Below are positions 22,221 to 33,585 of a stretch of 64,000 nucleotides of DNA, one piece after another. The position numbers were made by a program, and so were the translations under genes. Under the pieces are notes generated by a model. It saw nothing but the letters and a program-made list of their open reading frames with translations. It had not been told where the DNA came from and ran no database searches. The stretch lies in the NCBI GenBank assembly GCA_964017235.1, contig OZ024935.1, forward strand, positions 1,922,001 through 1,986,000, in the 5' to 3' direction. Source of the DNA: Sabellastarte sp. h YS-2021 (lineage: Eukaryota; Annelida; Polychaeta; Sabellida; Sabellidae). Position 1 is the stretch's first letter, and each line of letters begins with the position of its first letter.

Positions 22221-24481
22221 ATCCAAGGCAGGCCTGGGGTATTTATTTTTGTATTTATAGGTATTTGAATACACTTTGTAGTGTAATCATATTTGTATTA
22301 GAACTTTTTTTTGAAAAATGCAAAAGTGTTCATATTTGTATTTCAATACATTTTAAAAGTATTAATATTTATGAATACTTTTACAAATACATTTAATATT
22401 TCTTACTTTTTGTTGATAATTATCTAGTCCTTAATCACACTATTCTGCCAAGTTTTACATTTAAAAATGAAATTTTGCTGAATTTGTGCCTAGGAGAGCA
22501 ACTTTAAACAAAACTACTTTGAAGTAGTAAATTTTACATAACACAATAATAACATCTTTCTATTGGAGCAAAATAGTTAAAGGATTATAACTTACTTTCT
22601 TAGGACTTTAATGTCATAAATCTCAAGGAACAGGATGATCTTATTATTATATAAGACCCCTCTGTTCCTTGTTTTTTACCAATATGCATATCATTAGATA
22701 ATCAGAGTAGTAATTATGAGTAATAATGTTCACTAGCACTTTTACACATATCCCAGCACATATCTATGTTGAAAAAGGACCCAGAATTGGTCCTTCACAA
22801 TATGTGGCATTGTGATGTCGTAATCACATGACGTCATGACAACGCAGCATCATAGTTAATGACATCCCAAACCAGGTTACCCAGTTCACTATGTACCTTG
22901 TTGAAGGTTGGATACCATTTCTTATTACTTAAAGTGTGGATATAAATAGTTTAATAAATATAAACATATTTATTATCAAATATTATATACTATAATGGAT
23001 ATATAATTTAAATATTTATTGACTGATTTTTATGAATAAATTATTAGGATACTAAAATACGTACATACTTACATATCCACACCATATTTTACAGCTATCA
23101 CCAAAACCAATATACTTGACTTGAAATGTATTGTGTTTTATTTTCCATATGTGTGTCATGGTTATAAATATGACTTATGTAAATATACAAATACATAACT
23201 CTCAAAACCATGCACTCTACATATAAGACAAACCTGCTCAATTTGATGGGAGTATTTTATGTCATCACGTAGTGAATTTAATACTCAGATGGGAACAAAA
23301 CATTAATTCCATCAACCATTATCTAATTGTGAAATAGGCACCATGTGTCCATAACCCAAACATATAGGATGTAGCTAAACATGTAACAAAGGCCCCACAT
23401 GTTATGGACCATACATAACTTGGTCTTTCCCAAAATGTTAACAACAATATGTGGAATATATCAGGCACCCGGTACCTAACTGTCCTAAGCTGTTAGAAGG
23501 CAATGGGTTTGAATGTTATATGAATCCTTAACAGCCTGTATTAACCTCCCACTATAATATCAATCAAAATCAAAGAATTATGAAATTGAAATTGTACTAT
23601 CTACTACTACATTTACACTTAAATCAAAGTTAATTGCGCACTGTGCCCGTGCACAGGTGCAAAAGCACAGGCGCAGTTGCACAGGTGCAATGGCACCCAA
23701 CAAACCTACTTCAGGGAGGGGTTACCCAACTAATATCCAGCCTCTGATGAGAAAGTTTACCCAATCACTTTCGAAACAGATTAACACCATTCGATGTTAT
23801 TGTGTAAGGCATTTCATCATATTAACCAGTGTGAACATCACTTGGTGACTTGTTGAGCACTTCAGTCTATTTTTATGTAATATCATAAATCTGTTGGCTC
23901 GCATGTTTAGAACATGACATATTTTTTTATGAAATGCATGAAATTATTAACACCAAGCTGTCCACCTTACAAATGACAGGTGTGTTTGCCTTTGTACAGT
24001 AGGGGATTAACTAAGATTTGTGCCCTTATCATATATTAGTAATTCTTAGTCAAATTTATGTGACACCTATTGTGACAGGCTTGCAGTAGTAGTAATCCCA
24101 TCAAAAACATTATCGGAACAAATGGCTACCTAAGTTAAATCCGAGATTTTCAAGCATAAAAGATGCTTCTTTTTAAAGAACACCTTTGATTAGCTCCTGT
24201 CACATGGAATATTTACATCTCGAGCAATAAACATGAACTGTTATCAAATATGACTGATGTACATATGAACTCATTTACTCAGTTGTGCTTATATGGTTGT
24301 ATGATGTAAAAATTATAAAGATATTGATATGGTTATATATTTCTTTGGTTAAGAAGTATTTATAAATGTGTTCAAATAATTTTAAAATTATTGTATTTGT
24401 ATTCATATTCGTATTCATAGAATTGCAAAGTATTTGAATTTGAATACTTTGGAAAGCAATTGGCCCAGGCCTGGTCCAAGG
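22221..24481. mobile_element. Non-autonomous hAT-type DNA transposon
   Basis: The element is 22229-24473 (2,245 bp). Its left end is CAGGCCTGGGGTATTTAT, and its right end reads on the other strand CAGGCCTGGGCCAATTG. Both are followed by related AT-rich subterminal repeats around TATTTGAATAC and TTGTATTTGTATT. The flanks are ATCCAAGG (22221-22228) and GTCCAAGG (24474-24481), an 8-bp target duplication with one mismatch. Eight-bp duplications and CAG-type ends mark the hAT superfamily. No transposase is found inside, so a partner must have moved it. It lies in intron 1 of the C1q-like gene, if that gene model is right. Confidence 0.85.
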
Positions 24482-25375
24482 TGCTATGTGTATGCCTGTA
24501 CCTGGGAATGAACCCAGGTCCCTGCTAGTGTATTTTCCAATAGGCCATAGATAAACTGCGGGCTTGTTACAATTATTTGAAGAACTACTTCAACCAAAAA
24601 TACTGACTAAAAATCATTTAAGTTTTCATCTTTTAATGTGACTAATACATAAAAAGTGCAGTGTATTGGAAATAAACAAGACGTTTAAGAAATTAATTCA
24701 AATACGAGTTCCAAATTTTAAAATATTTCAATTATACTTTCATTTAACAGAAAGTTTACTTTTTTATTTAAGACAAAATAATTTAAAGCCAAAGAAATCT
24801 GCATATATTATTTAAAAGCCTTTAACTAGAGATTTTCAGTTAGTAGTTTATTTTATTTCAATCAAGACTTAACATTTTGCCATTTTCTGATAGATATATG
24901 ACTTTATTGTAGATACTGAGTACTTGAGCAAAGAGTTTCTGTTAGGAACAATAAAATGGCTAGCTAGCACCTTTAATTGGATGCCATTATACTCTTTCAA
25001 AGAGACTTAATCATTTAAAAGCATCCATGGTTATGGTGTGGCTTCCTCTATTAAAGGCACAACATTAAAGGGAGATTTGATTAAACCCCATAACCCCTTT
25101 AATAAGAAATATATTTGAATCTTATTACATTGGTAGTTGTTCCTTGTACATAAAGTATTATTTGACAAATATTTGGTCATAATCATTATATTTGTATAAC
25201 ATGTAAGTGCTATTGAAATTATAAAGTAATTTTAAATAGTTATCCCAGGGCTGGATTGTAAACAAGCATCAAACTTTGAATATGATGAAGCTATTTAAAG
25301 TATTAAATAAATATTAGTATTGATTAAGATATGGCACATAACACCCAACTATTATAAGGAGTTCAACTCTCTATG
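24482..25375. other. Intronic/intergenic sequence with a weak tRNA-like relic
   Basis: Minus strand 24500-24560 reads TGGCCTATTGG and then GGGTTCATTCCC, which resemble A and B boxes of a tRNA-derived SINE, but no tail or target duplication is visible. The remainder is AT-rich with nothing recognised. Confidence 0.3.
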
Positions 25376-25377
25376 AA

Positions 25378-25530
25378 AGGCCCTCAGTTGCCTAGTGGTT
25401 AACAGGTTTGGCATGTAATCAGAGGCAGTCATCTTTGTGGGGGGGGGGGGGGGGGGGGGGGGTCGACCTCTGCTGAGGACCTTTCCCAATATGAACCTGG
25501 CTGTAGGGTGGGACATAAAACCCCAATTTT
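25378..25530 (+). mobile_element. tRNA-derived SINE with a 24-G tract in its B box
   Basis: Plus-strand SINE of the same short type as 8292-8437: GGCCCTCAGTTGCCTAGTGG head, GGTTTGGCATGTAATCA, TGAGGACCTTTCCCAATATG, CCTGGCTGTAGG and GACATAAAACCCC tail. Where the B box should lie there is a run of 24 Gs (25439-25462) followed by TCGACC. That removes the polymerase III promoter element. No clear target duplication is seen. Confidence 0.85.
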
Positions 25531-26410
25531 GACTATAAAGTGTCACTGATAATTTATGTAATTACGAGCATTAACTGGACCCCAAAACAGAAAATACGTG
25601 CATTCACTGAAATTTTTAGGGAATATGCATGTTTACTCATCAAATCAGAAAATATGTAGATTTACTAAAAATTCCATTCAATACAGGTATTTAGTGACTT
25701 CACATATTTACTACAACTTATATAAATCATACATTTTGGAATGTGCAGATACACAAACAGGCCGGTAGTGCTGGCAGATATTATCACTTTTCCCTCATAA
25801 TATAACTCTGGTACCTTTATGTAACCCTTGTATAAACTACTTTACAAAAACCATAAACATACAAACTGATTGCAATAATGCAATTGCAGTTGGGCTATAA
25901 ATCTTCATCTATATATGCATCTGCCCTATCATATTAGATCCTCACAAAGATTTTATATTCTGTTTATATTACCAAATTATATAATACAAAAAGCTTAAAT
26001 GAATATTTTAGAATATCTCAAATAAAATTTTATCACTGTTTGTTAACTATCTTGTGATAGAAATATAGCAAAAAAAGACCATTTCAAAGTCTACAAACCA
26101 TATACCCTATTCATTTAGGATATTATAATTATTAAAAATTGAACAGAGACTTTATTTATTCTTATCCATTTGCTTTATAATATGCTTACTTGTATTGAGT
26201 AATTTTGGATCTTCACAGGAGTTGAGATACATGTCATAGTCATATGGCAAACAAAATATGTGTCATTGGATCGTATTTCAACCAGATTGACACATGTATC
26301 ATTGAGGCATAATAATTGTATTTATAACTCTGCACATATATCCACAGCCTTACAGTGTCGTGAGCGCTTTAAATAATGGACAAAAGTAACTAACTTTTTT
26401 TTCATTTCAG
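25531..26410. other. Intron sequence of the C1q-like gene, no exon seen
   Basis: AT-rich. The stretch 25560-25740 resembles 13600-13760 and is likely an old repeat. The polypyrimidine tract TTTTTTTTCATTTCAG at 26395-26410 forms a good splice acceptor for the signal-peptide exon. Confidence 0.5.
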
Positions 26411-28130
26411 ACGCACATCAACTCAACTTCAAAACTTACATGATGCATGTCTTGACAGCGATAGTTGCCATTTTTCTGTGTGTCGTTCTGTTCTTAACAC
26501 ATGGAACAGGTAACCAATATGTGTAATATATGGCCAGGTATCTGTAAAAAAATATTTGGCTTTTATTTTGCTGTTTCGCTTTTGCAATCGATCATAGGCT
26601 TAGTCAATTATAAATTTCAAGACCGTGGCTTGCGAACATACATGATGGCCAACAAAATGAGTCTTGCAACTGACATGCTAAGGCTCACAATGTACATCTG
26701 TCATTATTTTAGAAGTCTTTGTATCTAGATGAAATCTATCTTGACAAAGGTAAGACCAATTTTGCAAGTTATAAAGATTAATTTTTCAAAGAAAGATTAT
26801 TCATCTACAAAGTGAGTAATTTTACTAATCATGTCATAAAAATAATTGCCAAAATAGGTCATACAACCAAAAAGAAAAGTTGCATTACTTTTAACATTAG
26901 CCCTAATGTCTGTATAAGTGACCAGGTTAAAAAAACTCATTTGAAAACGAATGTTACTGTGACCTGAGATTGCCATGCTTATACACTCGAAGCGCAAAAA
27001 CACATAATTATGTTCTTATTCACATCGGACGTTCAGTCATAACAAAGGAACAGGAATACAACAGAAAATTGTTTTAATTTAGTTTTCTTGAATTATCTTT
27101 GTTCTTAAGTTGTTTGCCTAAATTAGTTAAGAAAATAAGAATTCATTAAAGGTATCGATTCAGAACTTACGTTTATTGCTGCAAATTTGCAAAAAACATG
27201 TGCAGTGATCCATTCTCATGTGATGAGATCATATTACTTTATTACACTGGCGTCAGTGTTCTAGTTACTAGTTAGATTTTATAATAAAGCCAATCTTAGT
27301 GCTCAGAGAGAGGTTACACCTTAGTTTGGAACTGAATAGGAATCATTTCAACTAAAATAATGAAAATAACAAAAATAAAACATATTTAAATTAAAGTAAA
27401 AAATGTTTTGGGTAACTTCCTATTCTTTGTGACATGAAAGTTTTAGACTTAAGGCGGGCCATGCAAATATCCTCTTTCAGATTATTTGGATTATATTTTT
27501 ACAAATGCAAGAATATTTGTCATACTATATGTCTTCTCTAAAACACTGAAGCCTTGTATAACACATATTACCCAAGCCATCTCCTTCCCCAGTGTAAACT
27601 TGAATGAACTACTTGACAGTCTTTGTACATCATCCCATCTATTCTTTTTTATCTTTAGATGCCATCCCGAGGGCCTTTTGTTACTATATCCCTTCTTCTA
27701 AGGTATATGGTCCAGGGGAGCTTATCCGATTCACAAAGAAAGCATTTGAAACAGGTGGGGGATTTGTTCCAGCTGGCTATTACCGATGTCCACAGTCTGG
27801 TGTCTATCACTTCACCTACTGTCTTTATTCTGGAGCTATATGGTATCCCACTAGACCGCGTAGCAGTGCTGAGTTACGGATTGGTGGGAGATCCGTTGGT
27901 GACACTCTGTCCTACAACTTTGATTCCAGACACATTGTTATCAACACATGCAAGACAATCATCGACAATTGTTCATTTGGAAGGAGTGTCTACCTTAGGT
28001 CCAAATATGTTAGCAATACAATTGGACAATGGGACAAAAGAACCAGTTTTTGTGGATTCTGTATCACCTGCTGAGTGATGACAGAGTTCCTTCATAATTA
28101 TTGCTATGTGATTGTTTGGCCATGAATAAA
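26411..28130 (+). CDS. Secreted C1q-domain-containing protein (two coding exons)
   Basis: Proposed coding join 26440-26509 and 27659-28074, 161 residues. The first exon follows an acceptor (TTTCAG ends at 26410), starts MMHVLTAIVAIFLCVVLFL, a clear signal peptide, and ends at a donor (ACAG, then GTAACC). The intron is phase 1. The acceptor CTTTAG ends at 27658, and the joined frame gives DAIPRAFCYYIPSS, FTKKAFETGGGF, GYYRCPQSGVYHFTYCLYS and, at the end, TSFCGFCITC. The C-P-x-x-G-V-Y-x-F block and the final S-F-x-G-F strand are hallmarks of the C1q/TNF-like fold. Length matches a single-domain C1q protein without collagen repeats, a class that acts outside the cell as lectin-like recognition molecules in invertebrates. 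Several extra Cys residues may form disulfides. The spacing in the front of the C1q signature is one residue shorter than usual. The start at 26440 is chosen over 26443 only by order. Confidence 0.8.
28125..28130 (+). terminator. Poly(A) signal of the C1q-like gene
   Basis: AATAAA lies 51 nt after the TGA at 28072-28074, followed by T-rich sequence. This is a normal distance for a compact 3' untranslated region. Confidence 0.6.
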
Positions 28131-28365
28131 AGAGTTTCATGGCATGATTGCTTAATTTTATTGCAATTATCACACTATAAGCATCTACCTCCCCCAATTA
28201 ACACTGTGAGCAATCTATCCCCCTAATCCCACACACACAAATTATATGCATACAAGTACTAGTGCTTTATTTTTTCTAGCAGTTGGAGGTTCAAAAATTA
28301 CAATTGGCAATGACTCTGAAAAGAGTTTAAAGTAAAGTAAATGGTATGATTTCTAATTGTAATAC

Positions 28366-29098
28366 TATTTTTGTAGCGCTTAATCTCTATCTATTGACAG
28401 ACTTTAAGATGCATAAGGCCAAAGATCAAAGATCATAGTCATTACATCAGAGACATTGCAGGGGTTGACACAACGGAGAAAAACAAAATAAAGACTAGGG
28501 AAAAACTAGGGTGGATAATATTTTTCAAAAAGATAAGTTTTCAACTTCTTTCTGAATGAGGAGAGAGATTTAGCTGAGCGTACATCATCAGGGAGATCAC
28601 TCCAAATTCTCAGAGCATCATATGCAAAGCTGAGGCCAAAATGTTTTTAGACTTATATATTGAGGCAAAATGTGGGACCTCAAGCAGCACACCATTAGAT
28701 TTACTTCTACGTGTTCTGTACACACTGTATCTGGGTTCAAGGAAAGGTTCAAAGTATTTTGGATGACTACTATGTAGAAACTTGTATATCAATAGGGTCG
28801 TCTTGAAGACAGAGCGATGCATGATAGGCAACCAATGAAGACTCTTTCTTACTGGAGTGATATGTGAGTACTTGGTGGTATTCGCCACAATTCTAGCAAG
28901 ACTGTTCTGAACACATTGGAGCCTACGACGGTCAAGAGCAGAGAGATTTCTAAACAAGGAATTACAGTAGTCAAGTCGACTTCCAACCAAGGTGTTTGCA
29001 GCCAAAAGAGCAGCTTCACGTGTAAGATACCCTCTGAGTCACTTTAAATTCTTGATATGAACAAAACAAGCCTTACAGATATCCCTGACATGTAAAGA
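28366..29098 (-). mobile_element. L2/CR1-like LINE, 3' fragment
   Basis: Minus strand, C-terminal end of a LINE ORF2 plus 3' UTR. The frame 28610-29005 has LVGSRLDYCNSLFRNLSALD, LQCVQNSLARIV and LHWLPIMHRSVFK, and upstream (to about 29098) ICKACFVHIKNLK. After the frame ends, another frame gives RIWSDLPDDVRSAKSLSSF. The 3' UTR contains AGAGATTAAGCGCT on the minus strand, shared with the other copies in this window. It is truncated at the 5' side and inactive. It lies just after the C1q-like gene. Confidence 0.88.
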
Positions 29099-30630
29099 GA
29101 AGGGAAAAAAAAGAAGTAAGGTCTTAAAATCAAAAGAAGTAAGTTATGGTTAAAATACTAAATAATGCAATATTATTAACAATATAGAGAAGCCCCACCA
29201 TTAAAGCACCAGAAATAACAGATGCAATGTAAGATGTGACATGCTAGGATGTATTTACAACCACAGTGTACAAAAGGCTATACGCTTGACAGCACTAGAT
29301 CATATAGAGAAAATAATTTTGTGTTCATGATAATTGGAAGATGAGAGCCAGTGTCCTGCGTGGTCCTGCTTGTCAAAAAACACCAAGTGTATGCAGTCGA
29401 ACAATGTAGTCCTGTGGACAGCTCTGTCCTATCTACCCATAAACTAAATCAATCCAGTAGGAAAACTGTCTTTTGCTGGGACATGCACAAGGCGGTCAAG
29501 ACATAAAGGGGTTACTTATATCATTGAAAGCATAAGGTACCATCCTAGTGGAACATCAGGAGCTACATGACCCTAAAGCTCCCTCCGATAAGGGGTAAAG
29601 AAGTCAAATTAATGAAAAAGTATAGCTGACAGGGTCAGGGTCAGCTTAGTCCCACCTGGTCTAAAAGGTAAATAGAACTCTCTGGTGCTCTGATAGACAG
29701 AATGAGTGTGGACCAGAGATAACTGTGTAGCTGGATTGCATTCCAGTAACTAAACTAAAGAAACAACTACCGAGACTCCAAAAACCTGAAATTTATCTTG
29801 ACCATAATTTAGATCTGGGGAATGTTACCCTTTTTCAAGTAGCAAATTGTAGACACAATACGCCCTGAATGAATACCACTACAGTATATGTAAAGTGGCT
29901 AAGAGAAAAATTTGTTTTTCCCCCTTCAAACGCTGGAGCTAAAGTGACTATCCTCAATCCAGTGGTGACCAGTGAAGTGTAACAATGAAAGATATTGGGC
30001 ATGGCCAATTAACAGTGCCATAGTAAAATAAGAAATAAGTGTTAGAATGAGTTTAAGGTATCATCCCTCTGAAACAGCAGACCCTATCAGGCTATGCTTG
30101 CCAGAGTTACAAACCTTGTTGATGCACAATTTTATGGCCTATACATTAAATAAATTTTACACAAAAAAGAAGACCACGTCCATCATACTTGGTATTGTAT
30201 CTTCTCATATTGCTAAGCCTAATACAAGTAAGAACACAAGAGCACTCACAGACTGCATATCAATGACAAGTTCTAACATCTTCATTATTGCCTAAGAGTG
30301 CAATGATAACAAAATCCTTTAAACAATTCATGGGTGCTGATGGTGATCCATCATCTGCCTCTTGTGCTACTAAAAATATTTCCTAACAATGTCATAAAAG
30401 TCAAAACATATTTTCCGACCCGCCAATTACATGATCTCCTCGTTGAGAAGTATTGATAGAACATTAATGTTTACATAAAAGACTATGCCTCTGCCAATTA
30501 GAGATAGCAGAAAACTTATGGGTGGGGGTTGTATCTTCTCTGAACCCAAGACACTCACCATTCAGTCACAGTTTGACTGCTGATGAGGATTTGAATTGGA
30601 GAAGGATCAATTTTGACACAAAAAGTATAC
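29099..30630. other. No gene seen
   Basis: AT-rich intergenic sequence without recognisable domains, RNA genes or clear repeats. Confidence 0.4.
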
Positions 30631-30635
30631 TTTAA

Positions 30636-30830
30636 AGATTCTATTCTATTCTATTCTATTCTGTACTTTTATAGCGCTTAATCTCTGCTAGGCAGACTCT
30701 AAGGCGCAACACCAAAAATCAAGTTTAAGAAATCATCTGTCCATAGCCGTTGCCAAGTCCAGTACCACGGAGACGCCGGATAGAGTGTAAGATACTTGAA
30801 GATAGGGTATAATATGACTTAACTGGGGAC
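30636..30830 (-). mobile_element. LINE 3' end fragment with TAGAA tail
   Basis: Minus-strand 3' UTR of the L2-like family. The tail is (TTCTA)n on the plus strand at 30636-30661, followed by TATAGCGCTTAATCTC and CTCTAAGGCGCAACACC. The same block with similar downstream sequence (CATAGCCGTTGC, ACCACGGAGACG) occurs at 49770-49890 and in its duplicate. Confidence 0.8.
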
Positions 30831-31340
30831 AGAATGTCATATTATGTAGTGGAGTGGTAGCTGAACAATTCCAGAAATTATAGGATGACTTACAGTGATG
30901 GCCAGTTTTGAGAGGGAACCTTGAAACAGCCTATGGTCTACAAAATTTCTAGATATTTTAAAATATTTTTGATGGCCACGGAAAGCACACAATGGTACAA
31001 TATGCAAGGTCAAAGGAGAAAGGAGGAATTCTACAAAACAGCTAAAAAATAAGGAATGCCACCTGTAATGTGATAGTGACCACAGGTATAAAAAATTAGA
31101 TAATTTGATTTTGAACTGTACATTTATAACATTTGAAGAGTTACATCGCATGGCCAGTTCATTAGCATGGCAATTTGAACAGATGTAGACAGAGAATATC
31201 ACATTATGTAGCATAAAGGTAGCAGAACAGCTACTGAATATAGGATGACTTGCAGTAATGGCCAGTTTTGATAGGTGACCTTGACATGGTCCACAGAATT
31301 TGTGGACATTTTAAAATTATGTATTTGTGGTAGAAAAAGA
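30825..31340. repeat. Imperfect tandem duplication (~360-bp period)
   Basis: TCATATTATGTAG, TATAGGATGACTTACAGTGA and ATGGCCAGTTTTGA at 30838-30912 recur with changes as TCACATTATGTAG, TATAGGATGACTTGCAGTAA and ATGGCCAGTTTTGA at 31199-31272, followed by similar AGGTGACCTTGA-like sequence. Class unknown. Confidence 0.65.
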
Positions 31341-31599
31341 GATAGACCTCATTATTTATTGATGGTAAAGCTGTTTCAGTAGAAAGACCAGGTTTGTGAA
31401 GATGATAATGGATAGCTCTGTGTAAACCGAAACTCAACGCTGATAAAATTGAATTTATTTTTTTGTTCTAAGGCTCAATGTCAAGAATGCTTCTCATTTC
31501 GCTGTCAATTTTCCTTGCCTTGGAAATCTTTTTCATGCCAACATTGTCAAAAATAGCTGTGTCGTTTGATGCACACTTCACCTCTTAGAAATACATTCA

Positions 31600-32165
31600 T
31601 AAAGTGGCCATCCTGGCCTGTTAGTTGTTTTCTGGACTATTGTAACTAACTGTTTAGAGGTTTGTCATGTGTTAATCTTGTTCATAAATCAATCAAATAC
31701 TTTTCTAATTCTTTTAGCCACTACACCCCAGTTCTTTCGAACTCTTTCCCCTTCCAAATAAGAAACAGCCCTTCTATAGCATTATTCAGGAAACACGTCA
31801 ATTTATTTATTTATTTATTTGGGGTTTTACATCGCTTTCAACACTGTACAGGTCATATCACGACAGGTAGTTGGAAGGGCAGAGGAAACCAGTACATAGA
31901 GTTCGCTAGGGTTCTGTACTGTAAACTGCCGACCAACGGCAAGCAACTACCAGCTTTCCCACTTCAGGCCATGACGGGATCAAACCCCGGCCTCAGAGGT
32001 GGGAGGTGAGAGTGTTACCACTCTGCCACCGTGGGCCCGGGAAACACGTCAAAACCAACCTCTTCAACTCCAGTTTCCCAACTTAGTCTCCTTCCCTCTT
32101 GGTCAACTAGTGCACTGAGTTCCCCTTTGTGTAGAAAAGCAAAGCAATAGATTAGATAGATTAGA
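31600..32165 (+). mobile_element. LINE 3' fragment interrupted by a SINE
   Basis: Plus-strand coding remnants FSHYTPVLSNSFPFQIRNSP and ALFRKHV before the SINE, continuing with KTNLFNSS after it. This resembles the typical end of CR1/L2-type ORF2 (LWNSLP, then SFKxHLKTHLF). The 3' end is an (AGATT)n-like tail near 32150-32165. The 5' boundary is uncertain. Confidence 0.6.
31789..32052 (-). mobile_element. tRNA-derived SINE (long type) with 13-bp target duplication
   Basis: The body is about 31802-32039 on the minus strand, flanked by GGAAACACGTCAA at 31789-31801 and 32040-32052. The minus-strand head is GGTGGCAGAGTGGTAACAC (A box) and GGTTTGATCCC (B box). The middle has TTGCTTGCCGTTGGTCGGC and TACTGGTTTCCTCTGCCC, and the end is GATGTAAAACCCC plus an (AAAT)n tail. 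It is very similar to the SINE at 36127-36364, so the family was active recently. Confidence 0.93.
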
Positions 32166-33290
32166 TTATGATCCACAGGGCACGCATGCTAGCAAGAAAC
32201 AGTTGCTTTCAAGTTGCAACAGCAAAAGACAAAAATCTTTACTTACAAATTTATTTTAATAATTACAATATTTTTTATAGTAGTCTTAGATACTAATCTG
32301 GCCTGACCACAGTACTGTAATTAACAAGTTTATCGACTGTAATTAGCAATCTGTTCTTTAATCCTTCCAGCATCCAATAAAACAAAATGTTTGTATCCTG
32401 TGATCCATTCAGCATCTCCTAACGCAAAATATGAAGAAAAACAAGAAAACTTAAAAACTTAAGAACTCTTTAAACTATTACTTGAACATTCATGAAAATA
32501 GTTTTGTCCAGAAACCTTGATGGAAGAAACTGAGAAATATTTCCGTTGACATATAACTTTTGAATATGCTGACACATGTTGCTTGGGAAGGTTCTCTATA
32601 ACACTGTCTATTACAATGATTGTTAGGAATTAATTTTGTCATAAGCATGGAGAGCAAGCACACTGTTACTCCTCTATTTAATTCAATAGTCAACATTTGT
32701 TTTGCATCATCTCTATCTTTGACACTTCAGATATATCTCAACCTGTTCTGAGCAACTTAAACTAAATTTAATATCTAGAAGCTGCAGAGTGTAAGGCATA
32801 ACATGTCCATTATCTAGAATCCAAAAATCTGGGGCCCACAGATACACTTGCATGAAAATAAAATTAAACTTTATAGAACAGGTAAGCATTTAATTTTAAT
32901 CTACTTAACTTCCATTGGAATATTTCTTTGCTCAGTGGTCGGATAGAAAAAAATGTTAAAACCTGTAGAAACCATGTTTACTCATGACTATATTTGAGTT
33001 AAAGCTATCCAGACCAGGAGCATATGAAATAGAGAAATATTGACGCACCATGCATCTTTTCCATTATCATAAGTTATAACTTTCATTTTCGACATTAACT
33101 ACTTATCATTTTGGCTTTTTACAATATTTAGCATAAATCTTTTGTTGAAATAATTGGCATATATTTCTAGGAGCTTCAAAAGCAACTGAAAAGCCCCATG
33201 CCCAGCACGTTGCAAGAATAAGATATCAAAGAATCATTTTGTTGTTTTAAATGGTACCTGTGTAGATTGGTAGATCGTACTGTGTCAATG
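32166..33290. other. No gene seen
   Basis: AT-rich intergenic sequence between a LINE remnant and the Ngaro element. No supported exon or RNA. Confidence 0.4.
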
Positions 33291-33491
33291 TTGGTAGTAT
33301 GGCTATGTAGGAGCCTACTATGGCAGTTTGATTTTGACCTTAAGCTTTCAGTTTTATTGCCTCCTACCTTTAATTTCATCTGTTTATTCTCTATAACCAA
33401 TCAGGGCGCTTCATGTTTCACTGGCGCGCCCTTTGCCATTGAACTCTTTCATATTTGAATTTGAAGCCAAAGTGAATGCATAGAAATTTGT
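33291..33491 (+). repeat. Ngaro repeat A1
   Basis: 201 bp matching A2 (38427-38627) with about ten differences, from TTGGTAGTATGGCT to CATAGAAATTTGT. Left terminus of the element. Confidence 0.92.
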
Positions 33492-33585
33492 GGATGAGAA
33501 TATTTCGGGTTTTTAGTTTTTACATTGATTTTAGTTGTGATTTTAGTGAGTTTTATGATTTTATTCTTATATTTTACTGGATATA

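Noticed and set aside
27659..28078. 139-codon plus-strand frame overlapping the C1q exon
   Set aside because: Alternative frame of the C1q exon; it has no domain, while the other frame joins in phase with a signal peptide and carries C1q motifs.
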